Shown one piece after another: positions 22,035 to 32,900 of a stretch of 64,000 bases of DNA. Source of the DNA: Ascarosepion bandense (Eukaryota; Mollusca; Cephalopoda; Sepiida; Sepiidae); NCBI GenBank assembly GCA_037127315.1, contig JBBBDQ010001270.1, positions 3,983,501 through 4,047,500 of the forward strand. Direction: 5' to 3'. Below the pieces are notes generated by a model. It was not told the DNA's origin. It worked only from the letters and a program-made list of their open reading frames with translations, and did no database searches. Each line of letters begins with the position of its first letter. Within the stretch, counting starts at the first letter, position 1. Made by a program: the position numbers and the translations under genes.

Positions 22035-22510
22035 TGGCAGTATAGCCCGGCGTGTAATGAAAGCTTTAAAACTGATCCATGGTCCTGGAGCTCAGACTCA
22101 GCCTAAAGAATATTTGTGTGAAGTTTGGTGAGAATCGGATAAAATTGTGGATTTGTATAAAGGACATACAGACAGATAAACAGACACACACACACAAACA
22201 TTTCGCCTTTCATATATATAATCGATTTTCTGCACTATTGTAAAAACTACAACCTTGAAACTTTTGAATATCGTTTGTTATGTCTTTATCTATGAGTGTA
22301 TCAAATTTTATTAAAATCGGATCACTCCTTCTATAACCCAATTTTTCGATTATCGATTTTCGATATTTATCGGGGGTACCTCTACACAAAACCTAGCTAA
22401 GAACGCTCGCAGACGCTTATAGTACAACTGTGTAAATTTTCAAGAAAATCGGTTCAGCCATTTCGGAGTCTATAGGTAACGGACACACACACAGACATAC
22501 ACACACACAA
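22034..22510 (-). mobile_element. Non-autonomous Helitron, family 1, copy 1
   Basis: On the minus strand the 3' end reads TTACACGCCGGGCTATACTG then CCAG followed by T, a slightly altered form of the hairpin-CTAG-T end seen in the copies at 41582 and 52679. Internal landmarks AATCGGTTCAGCCATTTCGG, GGTACCTCTACACAAAAC and AAAACTACAACCTTGAAACT are shared with those copies. The 5' end lies beyond the CACACA run near 22485-22510 and is not well defined. Confidence 0.72.
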
Positions 22511-22549
22511 TGTCTTCAGTGAAAAAAAAGTATTGTTTTATGTATATAT

Positions 22550-22860
22550 ATTAGTCATCCACATACAAGCCTGTTCTGCTGTATCACAGCTCATCAGTGT
22601 GGCTAAACATATCGATTTGCCTTTAGCCGGAATCGAAGCTGAACCGATTTCATGTCAGTCGGAGTCGCTACCCACTAAGCCATAGGCGCATAGAATCAAT
22701 AAAGGAAAATTTTAACGTTTTCTATATAAGCGGCGTATACAAACACCAGTCACCGAAAGAACTCAATTCATTTCTGAAGAGTAATGCTTATATCGCAGAA
22801 GTGGAAACTGTTTTTAAAATTTTCTTCTCTAGAGTGCTCAATCGTAATGAGAGCATAGAT
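22550..22860 (-). repeat. tRNA-like dispersed repeat Y, copy 2
   Basis: It shares TAGTCATCC, CTGTTCTGCTGTATCACAGC, CATGTCAGTCGG and AGAGTGCTCAATC with copy 1 at 21248. On the minus strand CTATGGCTTAGTGGGTAGCG and AGCTTCGATTCCGGCT resemble the D arm and T arm of a tRNA. Confidence 0.68.
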
Positions 22861-23089
22861 ATTGATTATTTAATTTCTTAGTTTTTGGTCATGAAAATTA
22901 GACCAGTATTTAATTGCATTAAAAAACTGTTCAATGCAATTATTGTTGTTACACAACCTAAGTTTTTAACATGTAGGTGTCTTCAAGCGATTCGCAATAA
23001 CTGATTTTACCTTTTTTCTTTTTTTTTCTTTTAAGAACACTACCTAACAGGGAATTTTTGAACGCGCAATTTTTAAAATTAGAAGCAAT
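22861..23089. other. 3' flank of Penelope relic
   Basis: AT-rich sequence that could be the 3' untranslated part of the Penelope-like element on the minus strand. No independent feature is seen. Confidence 0.35.
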
Positions 23090-23665
23090 TGTCACGTTTT
23101 CATCCATGGTTGTCTGAACCTAATAGGTATTTTATGGTGTTTTGTTACACGTAGTCATAATTTCTCTTCTTTCATTCAATAATTCATTTTTGTTTGGGAA
23201 TAATATAATCGCTAACTTTTCTTTCTGGCGTAGTTTACATATTTTGCCACTGTTGTAAGGCTTGGCTGTTTTCACTATACTTCACGTTATGCATGGATCA
23301 TTTCTATATTTTGAATTCAATTTCCACGTATGGCTAGCCAATTTTGTACATTTTTTATGTAGACCTGTGATTGAACCATCTGGTCTTAAAAGTATCTTTG
23401 GTAGATCCCAAATATGTTTTGTTTTGACCATTTAAGTCATGTACTTTTGCTTTGTAAATGACATCTTTTTTATTACAAAGTCCTTGAAGTGGGCATTTAT
23501 TTTTGTCCCTGCAGTCACAATCTTTATTTTAATTATCTTGTTTTGTACAATGCTATTTATATTTCTGGAGTTTTGTTTCTTTATGAAATTTTCTAAATTA
23601 CTAGCACAGCTATAACTCAGTTTGATTGTATTCCTATTAAAAATGTTCTTTATATATATATATAT
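23090..23665 (-). pseudogene. Penelope-like element, C-terminal endonuclease region
   Basis: The minus strand, with few frame changes, reads NRNTIKLSYSCASNLENFIK, then a Cys-rich stretch (CDCRDKNKCPLQGLC), VIYKAKVHDLNGQ, KTYLGSTKDTFRPDGS, HTWKLNSKYRNDP and, near the end, KTAKPYNSGKICKL and RQKEKLAIILFPNKNELLNE. The order linker, CxC...CPLxGxC, VIYKA, (T/Y)(Y/I)xG(S/L)T is typical of the GIY-YIG endonuclease module of Penelope-like retroelements. That module nicks target DNA. The reverse transcriptase upstream (towards higher coordinates) is missing, cut at a short TA run near 23650. Some positions after the GIY-YIG core are eroded. Confidence 0.8.
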
Positions 23666-24789
23666 ATAAGCTTTTTAAAACAACAGACATTTTACTTAGT
23701 TTAATCTTATTGATCGACTTTCCAAACTTACGAATAATAATCTTTTTCAGACTCGGAAGAAATTCCGTCAAAAATTTAATTTCGAAAGAAATATGGTCCA
23801 ATCTGGGGTGGGGAACCTACGGCCTTAAGGCCACCCGCGTTCTTCTGGGTCATCACGTCGGCCGACTGCAACTTTTTGAGCTAGGATGTGAAGCCAGAAA
23901 ATTTATAAAAGTTAGAGCCGTAGTAGAAACCGACATAAATGTACTAGTTTCACTTCCCTAAACTAAAAATTTACAATAACTTTTCCTCTTTCTCACCAAT
24001 GTTTAAATTTATCATTCTAAGCTTGTGTTATTGGTGATCAAAAATACATTACTAGTGTGGTTTGTGTTGGCTAAGGTTGTTTCTCTGGAGTTAACTTCGA
24101 ACCATTACCATCTTTATAGCAAAATTATATATATTATACCTTAGCATAAATATCTTATAGCGGACCTCTGGATCAAATCGCAAAATTCAAAATACGTCAG
24201 AGAAACGATTTTTCCAGAGCTAAAGAAAAGAATCGTTCTTTGAGCCACCCCACGTGACTGGATTGAATATTTAAGGATGGTCTCTAACCGGTCACGTAGT
24301 CAATCAGAGGAGGCGGATTGCTGACACACATCTAAAATGTAACGGCAACTTCATATCGACCCGGAGAGAAGGTCAAGTCGCACCTTGTTCTCTTTCTCCT
24401 TATCTCTCTCAACAATTACTGCTACAAACATTTTGTACGAACTAATAATACCTTAACTTTCTCATTAAACATTTCGACGAATTCTTGTTACTATTTTCTC
24501 ATAATAAATTTCTATTTTAAATTGCAAACTATATATTTTTATTCATACACTATTCCACATATTCCAACCGACAACCAACTTTCTGATGATTGGTTGGTTG
24601 TTTTGTTTTTATGGCCAATCAACATCGGCGGGTCATTTATTGCCAACTAAACTTTATTTAGTTATTGCTGGCAATACCATTTTTCTTTCAACAACTTATT
24701 GTTGTTTATATGAGTTTTGTGTCTAGTAATACATTTTTTCTTTTCGAGTATCAAGATTCATTGGTATTTGTTCCTAAACAACAGGCAGG
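23666..24789. other. Unclassified; possible hAT-MITE-like motif
   Basis: At about 23801-23835 the sequence TCTGGGGTGGGGAACCTACG followed by GCC resembles the ends of non-autonomous hAT elements (GGGGTGGGGAACCT), but I could not find a matching inverted end. Around 24240-24300 and 24580-24720 are local inverted words (AACCAACTTTC, GATTGGTTGGTT). No coding feature is convincing. An 83-aa frame at 23710-23961 crosses the motif and is not credible as a gene. Confidence 0.35.
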
Positions 24790-24799
24790 GTCCCCAAGT

Positions 24800-24970
24800 C
24801 CTATCCTTGTTATTTAACCCATAACTGGAGGGAAGGGACGGATTGATACCTTTTCCCAAGGGTACCAGTGCTTAAGTTAATGCAGGGTATTCAACTAGAA
24901 TTCGAACTCGGTTCACCAATTTCTCTTTCCGAGCCGATATCCACTGCACCACAACGCACATCCGTCACTA
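24800..24970 (-). mobile_element. SINE family 1, head and middle, fused to 5S-like sequence
   Basis: On the minus strand the tRNA-like head (GTGCGTTGTGGTGCAGTGGA, B-box GAGTTCGAATTCTAG-like) and the middle, as far as AGTTATGGGTTAAATAACAA, are present. The 3' half is missing. Directly upstream on the same strand, separated by about 11 bases, is a 5S rRNA-like sequence. Confidence 0.85.
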
Positions 24971-24974
24971 TACG

Positions 24975-25091
24975 CTTACAGCAACTGGTATTCCCAAGCG
25001 GTCACCCATCTAAGTACTGACCAGGCTCAACGTTGCTCAACTTCGGTGATCGAGTGAGAACCGGTGTATTCAACGTAATAGGCCGTAAGAC
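24975..25091 (-). pseudogene. 5S rRNA-like sequence, near full length
   Basis: The minus strand begins GTCTTACGGCCTATTACG and continues CACCGGTTCTCACTCGATCA, CCGAAGTTGAGCAACGTTGA, GTACTTAGATGGGTGACCGC, TTGGGAATACCAGTTGCTGT and AAG. This follows animal 5S rRNA from the first to the last helix, with C-to-T type decay at several positions. As a gene it would be a component of the large ribosomal subunit. Here it is placed 5' of a SINE head on the same strand, as in a second copy at 42153-42264. It is therefore better read as the head of a composite SINE than as a functional gene. Confidence 0.88.
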
Positions 25092-25944
25092 ACCTTTTGG
25101 TGAAAACCTTCTGATAATAATTCTGGTGACAATTCAATATAAATCCTGTAAGCTCTAGGGAGTTCGGTTAAGCTGTAGGGGGTTCGGTTAAGTCAGACAC
25201 AAAAGAAACATTAACCAGCTCCCTACATTTCAATCTTAGAGATCAAGAAATAAAACTTCCCTGGCTTGGCTAGCAAAATCGCCAATTCAAGCAAAGAAAT
25301 TCACAACTCAGTGTGAAGTAAATATTCAATCAATGAGAGTCTGTAGTAGGGACAGTCAGTCATGTCTGGTAAAAGGCCGATTCACAAACATAACCGACAC
25401 TTCCCACAAATTCAGGGTTTATCAGAAGGTCATTAGAAGGTGGGAGGGTGGATGGTGGAAAGTGAAAGAATAAAATTGTTTCGTTTGTATGTTTAAAGTA
25501 GAATTTTATGAACAGAACAGAATAAAATGAATTTGTAGAAGTTAAATGTTCAGAGAGAAATGTAGTAAAAAGTTAAGACTATCCAGAGGTTGTGTTCCTA
25601 AGTAGCAGAATATGTGTATGTAGAAAGATTAACAGGTTGCAAGTAAAGTCTGTGTTCCTTTCTTTTTTTTATGGCCAGGGAGAAAGTGAAAAGGAAGGTG
25701 AAGCAATAAAGAAAATTGTACTTATCGGACGTTAGTTTTTAGAAGTCAGTTGAAGTATCTTGTTGTCTTCGACTTCTTCTTTGTTGACCGCGAGAATGTT
25801 GAGGATGGAGAAGAAGAAGTAAAGGTAAATAGTACGAGTGAAGAAGAACGAATGTTTGACGGGACTTTATATGTCCGGTTCAGAGGCTTGAAGTTTCTTT
25901 TGCCACGTTTTAGCGTTTCTTCTTTTTCCTAGCTGTCAAAATTT
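25092..25944. other. No gene recognised
   Basis: The segment holds a small duplication (GAGTTCGGTTAAGC and GGGTTCGGTTAAGT near 25160-25195) and purine-rich DNA around 25430-25700. The 60-aa frame at 25750-25932 has no recognisable similarity. Confidence 0.45.
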
Positions 25945-27545
25945 GGATTGTTTTTTTTTTAGTCATTTCACCCCGAGCAAGGCGGAAACGCCACTGATGT
26001 GCAGGGGGCGACATAAATGTAAAAAGATTAATTAGAAAAGAGTGAGGAGTACAAACTAGTTAGAAAGGAACAATAGAAAGCTGAGAAAGCAGGTGCGATG
26101 ACAGATACATAGGTGGAGAGAAAGGGAAGGTTACACAGGGGTGGGGAGAGAGCTAGAGTCCAGTGGTTAGTAGATGAGTATTGACATTGCATTTAAATTT
26201 CTGGAGGTTGTAGCCGTCAGGAAAGCAAGAATACGAGAGCGAGTTTCACAGGCGGGAAGTGTGAGAGAAGAAGCTGAAGGAGTACAATTGTCGTCTGCAT
26301 TTGGCTAACCTGACTGTGAATGGGTGGGACCCAGTTGCCAGTCTGGTTGCACGAGTAAACACCTATTGAGGAGGCATCAGTGACTTAAGTTCGTCCGAGC
26401 AGAAGCCATGAAAGTATTTATAGAACAGACAAAGGGAGGCCACATTTCGACGATAGGGAAGTGGCTGCAGTCGAGCCGCCAGATCAGTACCTATCACATT
26501 ACAGACTCTCCTTTGGAGCCTGTCAAGAACACTGAGGAGAACGGCAGGGGCACCTGACCATAAATGGCAGCAGTACTCCATGCACGGACAGATGGTTGAC
26601 TTGTATATATGCAGGATGGATTCAGGTGGAAAAAACATCCTGGATCGACATAGTGACCTTCTTAGAAGTAGATTTTGCTATGGATTCAATATAGTGGTTC
26701 CATTTGAGGTCTGAGGACAGCGTAAGTCCGAGGAGGCGTAGTGTATTACTCTCCGGGAGAATAGCTTGGTCCATGCTTATGAGAGGCAGGAGAGGTTGCC
26801 TGTAATGGTTGACAGACAAAAGCTTGGTCTTAGATGAATTGAAGTTGACAAGCCACTTCTTGCCCCAGTTCACCACAGAGTGCAGATCCCGCTCAAGGTC
26901 AGCAGTGAAATTATGTCTGTCCGCCACGACAGGTTTCTTACTGGTGCGGGAGTATATTGTAGTGTCATCTGCGTAGATGCCTACTTGGGACTTGATCTCA
27001 TCTGGGAGGTCGTTGATGAAAATAAGGAAGAGCGTCGGGCCCAGGATAGAGCCCTGTGGGACACCAGCATTCATGCTGTAGGACGAAGAGGCACGCCCAT
27101 TCAGAACGACCTTCATTTTTTCGGTTATTTAAAAAAGATTGGATTAGGTCAAGCAGGCGACCATAACCGCGTAGTTTGCATAGGAGGCCAGGGTGCCAAA
27201 CCCTATCGAAAGCCTTGGAGATGTCCAGAGCAACCTCGCGAGCCTCGTCAGACTCATAAAGGGCCAGTAACACGTACTCCGTCACGGTTGTTAGCAGGTT
27301 GGCCGTGGACCTGGCAAAGCGGAAGCCATATTGCCTGTCGGAGAACAGTTTGTGGGCGGTGAGATGATGAACTATTTCAGCATTGATTAAAGCCTCGAAT
27401 ACTTTCCTGAATATCGGTAGAAGACTGATAGGGCGATAATTGGATGGGTCCGAGGGTTCACCACAATTCTTAAATACAGGAACGACTGAAGAGAACTTCC
27501 AGCATGCAGGAAAGCAGGAAGCAGAAAGGCAGTAGTTAAATAGTT
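25945..27545 (-). pseudogene. Main LINE, 5'-truncated copy with RT core
   Basis: The minus strand carries, across about four frames, ALDISKAFDRVWHPGLLCKL (first RT catalytic Asp), AGVPQGSILGPTLFLIFIND and GIYADDTTIYS (the YADD box, intact). NWGKKWLVNFNSSKTKLL, HIYKSTICPCMEYCCHLWSG and the C-terminal RLQRRVCNVIGTDLA follow, then the 3' UTR and tail. Sequence upstream of 27545 is lost. It is ~90% or more alike by eye to the copy at 29947-33245. Several frameshifts, for example between 26638 and 26622, make it non-functional. Confidence 0.92.
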
Positions 27546-27792
27546 TTTCACACGTAACTGTGAAGAAGAGAACAGAGTTGCTTTTAATTCCGTGTTTACT
27601 ACAAGTCTTCGCCTTCGAGACGCTAGAGAAACAAAGAAAGATATTCTTAAGCCTATGCTAGAAATAAATGTTTAACTATTGAGAAGATTAGCCTTTGCGA
27701 AATTTGAGAAAAAGAAAAGAAATTCACGAGCTTGTGCGAAAAAATAAACTGTTATATAAACAGATACAAAGTGCTAACAACAGTCAGAACAG
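27546..27792. other. No gene recognised
   Basis: The gap between two LINE copies contains CTTCGCCTTCGAGACGCTAG and AT-rich DNA, without a recognised family. Confidence 0.4.
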
Positions 27793-29235
27793 TTTTTTTA
27801 ATCGTTTCACTCCAAGCAAGGCGGTACCGCCACTGATGCGTAAGGGGCTAGATTAGAGTAAAGGTTTACATAGGAGAAGAGTAAAAAGAAAGACGAACCA
27901 GTTACAGGTGGTGTGAGAGAAAGGGCAAGAGAAGGGTGTGAACACAGGTGTGAAGACAGTTGCGAAGGTAGAGAGAAAGGAAAAGAACAAGATATACGGG
28001 GTGATGTACAAAAGAACTGGTGTCAAGTGAATAAGAGATGGGTATTGACATTGCATTTAAATTCCTGGAGGTTGTAGCCGTCACGAAAACAAGTATATGG
28101 AAGGGAGTTCCACAGGCGAGAAGTGTGAGAAAGGCGCTTGGGGAGTAGAATTTTTTTTAATCATATCACCCCGAGCAAGGCGGTAACGCCACTGATGTTA
28201 CGTAAGAGTGAAAAGATTGGAAAAGAGAAAGCTAGAAACCACATCCCAGGGAACAAGGGATGAGCCTCTACACCTGTTCAATAGACGTGGATGGGGTGTG
28301 AACCGGACGACAGTCTAGTCTATCTACTCCAATTGAAAAAAAAAAGAAAAAGGAGTGAAATGATTAGAAAAGAGAAAGCCGGAAACCACATCCTAAACAG
28401 GGAACAAGGGATGAGCCTTTCACCGGTTCAATAGACGTGGGTGGCGTGTGCACCGGGCGATAGTTCAGTCTGTCTACTCCAGTTGAAAAAAAAAGAAAAA
28501 GGAGTGAAATGATTAGAAAAGAGAAAGCCGGAAACCACATCCTAAACAGGGAACAAGGGATGAGCTTCTACACCTGTTCAATAGACGTGGGTGGAGTGTA
28601 AACCGGGCGATAATTTAGTCTATCTACTCCAATTGAAAAAAAAGAAAATAGAGTGAAAAGATTGGAAAAGAGAAAGCCGGCAACCACATCCTAAACAGGG
28701 AACAAGGGATGAACCTCTTCACCTGTTCAATAGACGTGGTTGTTGGCTGCATTTGGTTGATCAAACTGTAAATGAGTGGGACTTTGTTGCCAGTCTGGTT
28801 GCACGAGTAAATTCTTGTAGCGGTGGCACCAGGGACTTAAGTTCGTCGAAGCGGAAGCCATGAAAATATTTGTAAATAGACAGAGGGAAGCCACATCCCG
28901 CCGGTGAGAAAATTGGCTGGAGTCGAGCCGCCAAGTCGGGACCGATCACATTACTGTTTCTCCTTTGGAGCCTGTCGAAAACACTAATATAAACAGGAGG
29001 GGTGTCTGACCATATGTGACAGCAGTATTCTATGCACGGATTGATGGTTGATTTATATATATGCAGAATGGATTCAGACAGAAAAACATCCTGGCCCGAC
29101 ACAGTGACCCAACCTTCCTAGCAGTGGATTTAGTTATTGACTCAATCTAATGTTTCTACTTTAAGACGGATGATAGGGTAAGGCCGAGAAGGCAGAATAT
29201 ATTGGTCCATGGTGATGGGGGGCAGGAGAGGTTGA
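27793..29235 (-). pseudogene. Main LINE, subfamily C, interrupted by a LINE-tailed repeat
   Basis: The 3' end is at 27793-28147 (tail seen as TTTTTAATCGTTTCACTCC). The sequence resumes at about 28740 with TTGTTGGCTGCATTTGGTTG and runs to 29235. The minus strand there reads HIYKSTINPCIEYCCHIWSD, RLQRRNSNVIGPDLAARLQP and FTRATRLATKSHSFTV. The sister copy at 53090 shows GAATTGTCGGCTGCATTTGG uninterrupted, which places the insertion at the GAATT/TTG junction. The 5' end is lost. Confidence 0.88.
28148..28740 (-). mobile_element. LINE-tailed tandem-repeat element T, copy 1 (about 3.5 units)
   Basis: On the minus strand the element ends with the LINE tail (GGCGTTACCGCCTTGCTCGG, GGTGATATGATT, A-run). 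Its body is a tandem repeat with landmarks GATT(G/A)GAAAAGAGAAAGC at 28215, 28362, 28511 and 28660 on the plus strand, a ~148-bp period. Each unit contains CCTAAACAGGGAACAAGGGA, TGTTCAATAGACGTGG, a GAACCGGGCGATAG and TCTACTCCAATTG. It has no coding capacity. It is inserted in a LINE. Confidence 0.9.
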
Positions 29236-29450
29236 GAGACTTGGACAAAAAAGCATGCAAATATAATTTAGCAGTTGGCCTTTCAAAACATTGATGACAA
29301 TATTTACTTGTGAGACTCAGCTTACAAATAAAAACTAAAGAAAACCTCTAACCGAACTGTTGTAATAAAAAAATCGAATTGTCCCTTCCGACTAGCGACA
29401 AACATTCCTTCGAAAAAGTATACGCCATCTTGATACCAGCCTACTTCTCA
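29236..29450. other. No gene recognised
   Basis: AT-rich DNA after the LINE break, with no recognised family. Confidence 0.4.
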
Positions 29451-29760
29451 ACCTGAGTAAGTAAATATTTTCAACATTCAACTCCGAGGAATGGACTCTT
29501 CCTCTTCTTATAAGTAATTACCTGCGTGACTTCTAAGAGCAGTGAGCGAGAACAGTTAACAGAGCAGCTAACGGCAGCTACTAGTCAGGCAATAAGCAGC
29601 GTAATAATACCTTCGAACATACTCATTTGTACATTACTTATTATTAACTTCCTTTGAATATCTTGTTTCTTGTTATACTAATATACCTCTTGTGTTCTGT
29701 GTCTTACTTTCGGCACATACCGGTCACTACAACTTTGCGGCGAAGTTTCGACACATGTCT
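29451..29760 (+). mobile_element. LTR-like fragment with primer-binding-site-like sequence
   Basis: GGAATGGACTCTTCCTCTTC and TACCTGCGTGACTTCTAAGA parallel the LTRs at 9653 and 61984 (GGAATGAACTCTTCC, CTGCGAGACTTCT). After CCGGTCACTACA comes ACTTTGCGGCGAAGTTTCGA, comparable with ACTTGGCGACGAATATTTTC at 61889 and with the primer-binding site at 3994. I infer an LTR followed by its primer-binding site. The left boundary is uncertain and no second LTR is seen. Confidence 0.5.
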
Positions 29761-29946
29761 ACACTAAATTGACTCACTTAAACTATCACCTTTCAAAGAC
29801 TAATTTAACAACGAACTTTACATTTTTGTTTAATTATTTGTATTTTGGAATTTTCACTGAAACATTGAACTTACAGTCAACAAAGAATAACTGTGTTGTA
29901 ATAAATTGTGTTACCAACTTCAGATTAATAGTCAATTATTGATTAT
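29761..29946. other. No gene recognised
   Basis: AT-rich sequence between the LTR-like fragment and the LINE tail. Confidence 0.4.
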
Positions 29947-32900
29947 ATTTTTTTTAATCATTTCACCCCGAGCAAGGCAGAAATGCCACTGATGAGCGGG
30001 GAGCTACATAACTGTAAAAAGATTAATTAAAAAAGAGTGAGGAGTACAAACTAGTTAAAAAGGAGCAATAGAAAGCCGAGAATGCAGGTCCGATGACAGA
30101 TACATAGGTGGAGAGAAAGAGAAGGATATACGGGGGTGGGGAGAGAGCTAGAGTGCAGTGGTTAATAGATGAGTATTGACATTGCATTTAAATTTCTGGA
30201 GGTTGTAGCCGTCAGGAAAGCAAGAATACGGGAGCGAGTTCCACGGGCGGGAAGTGCGAGAGAAGAAGCTGAAGGAGTACAATTGTCGTCTGCATTTGGC
30301 TAACCTGACTGTGAATGGGTGGGACCCAGTTGCCAGTCTGGTTGCACGAGTAAACACCTGTTGAGGTGGCATCAGTGACTTAAGTTCGTCCGAGCAGAAG
30401 CCATGAAAGTATTTATAGAACAGACAAAGGGAGGCCACATTTCGACGGTGGGGAAGTGGCTGCAGTCGAGCCGCCTATCACATCACAGACTCTCCTTTGG
30501 AGCCTGTCGAGAACACTGAGGAGAATGGCAGGGGCGCCTGACGATAAATGCTAGCAGTATTCCATGCACGGACGGATGGTTGACTTGTATATATGCAGGA
30601 TGGATTCAGGCGGAAAAAACATCCTGGATCGACATAGTGACCCAACCTTCTTAGCAGTAGATTTAGCTATGGATTCAATATAGTGGTTCCATTTGAGATC
30701 TGAGGAGAGGATAAGGCCGTGGAGGCGTAATGTGTTACTCTCAGGGAGAATCGCTTGGTCCATGCTTATGGGAGGCAGAAGAGGTTGCCTGTAATGATTG
30801 ACAGACAGCAGCTTGGTCTTAGACGAATTGAAGTTGACAAGCCACTTCTTGCCCCAGTTCACCACAGAGTGTAGATCCCGTTCAAGGTCAGCAGCGAGAT
30901 TATGTCTGTCCGCCACGACAGGTTTCTTACTGGTGCGGGAGTATATTGTAGTGTCATCTGCGTAGATGCCTACTTGGGACTTGATCTCATCTGGGAGGTT
31001 GTTAATGAAAATAAGGAAGAGCGTCCGGCCCAGGAAAGAGCCCTGTGGGACACCAGCATTCGTGCTGTAGGATGAAGAGGCACGCCCATTCAAAACGACC
31101 TTCATTTTGCAGTTATTTAAAAAAGATTGGATTAGGTCAAGTAGGCGACCAGTAATACCGTAACCCCGTAGCTTGCATAGGAGGCCAGAGTGCCAAACCC
31201 TATCGAAAGCCTTGGAGATGTCCAGAGCAACCGCGCGAGCCTCGTCAGACTCATCAAGGGCCTGGAGCATGTACTTCGTGACGGTTGTTAGAAAGTCGGC
31301 CGTGGACCTGGCAAAGCGGAAGCCATATTGCCTGTCGGAGAAGAGTTTGTGGGCAGTGAGATGTTGAACTATTTCAGCATTGATTATGGCCTCGAATACT
31401 TTCCCGAATATCGGTAGAAGACTGATAGAGCGATAGTTGGATGGGTCCGAGGGTTCACCACAATTCTTAAATACAGGAACGACTGAAGAGAACTTCCAGC
31501 ATGCAGGAAAGCAGGAAGCAGAAAGGCAGTAGTTAAACAGTTTAGAGAGGACAGGGGAAAGTTCAGGAGCACACCTCTTAAGGACTATCACCGGAATTCC
31601 ATCGTCTCCACTCGCCTTATGGGGGTCGAGTTTTGAAATTACTCGGGATACTACTGTCGGGGTAATATATACGTCGTGCAGTTTGACCTCAGTTCTAATA
31701 GGGAAGTTGGGTGGGTGTACTCCGGACGAGTCAAATGTGGAGTTGGATGAGAATCTGCGGGCAAAGCACTCAGCTTTGTCCGCAGATGACGTGAGAACCT
31801 CCAATTCATGGATTAAAGGAGGTATTGAGGATTTCCTATTGTTCAGCACTCGTTTGTAGATGCAAAAGTCCTTGGAGCCGAACTTGCGGTCAGCTATGCG
31901 CTGTCGCATTCTCTCAGCAAACAGCCGTTTGGCGTCATTTAGTGTTCTCTTGCACTCATTGCGAGCAGATGTGAACAGGCGCCAATTGTGATCAGATGAC
32001 TGTCTCCGGAATAGACGGAAGTAATGGTTCCTGTGGGCAATGGCGGCTGAGCAGGTCGGAGAGAACCACGGAGAGGAATGAGGTTTTAAGCAATACTTCC
32101 TGGTGGGTATGAAGACATCAATGTCAGCTTTCACCCATGACGAGACCTCAGAGGTACAGTCATCAACTGATATGTCGAACACTTTTCCCCAAGGGACGTC
32201 GCAGAGGAAATCGCGAAAGGCATCCCAGTCAGCTTTTTGGTAGAGGTATGAGGTCCTATAGGTAGGAGGCTCCTGGGGGGAGTGAGATTGGAAAGAAATA
32301 CTGAGAGAGACTACAGCGTGGTCGGAGTTGCCGAGAGGGCAAAGCTGCGAGACTTGACAGGCGTCAGGCGCAGAGGTGAAACATATATCTAGCAGTGAGG
32401 AATGACCCGAGGGAGTGCTTGGAAAGTGAGTGGGGAAGTCCACCACTTGCGTAAGGGATTGGGAAATAGCGAAGTTCATGGCGTGAATGCCCGTTGGATC
32501 AGTAACTGCGTTTTCAAGCCACTCAGAGTGATAGGCATTGAGGTCTCCAAATACAAATATGTGGGCGAATGGGTGATAGGAAATAGCCTTATCTATGTCG
32601 TCAGCAATGCTATCTAGTAGGGAGCAGTCAGGAGAGGAGGGAGAACGGTAAAGAGGTAACTAACCGAACTGAGGAGAGACAGGCGGAGACATATGTATTG
32701 GTGGTCAGTAGATTCGAGTGAAGTCACCCTAGCTATGGGGAGGTGTTCGCTGACGTAGACACCCAGCCCATGCATGTGGACAGTGGAATCCATCCTTAAG
32801 AGGGGAAGATAACCAGGGATGGAGAGGTTAGAAGAGGGAATAGCTGAGTTGAGGTTAGTTTCGCAGAGCGCAAGGATGTCAGGGGACTTTTAATGCAGGA

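Noticed and set aside
23710..23961. 83-residue frame as a host exon
   Set aside because: It crosses a hAT-MITE-like GGGGTGGGGAACCT motif and has no recognised similarity; codon pattern is not informative.
24975..25091. Functional 5S rRNA gene
   Set aside because: Several core positions have decayed and the sequence is joined to a SINE head, a pattern repeated at 42153; it is better explained as part of a retroposon.
26880..27362. 160-residue plus-strand frame
   Set aside because: It is antisense to the LINE reverse transcriptase on the minus strand and has no family resemblance.
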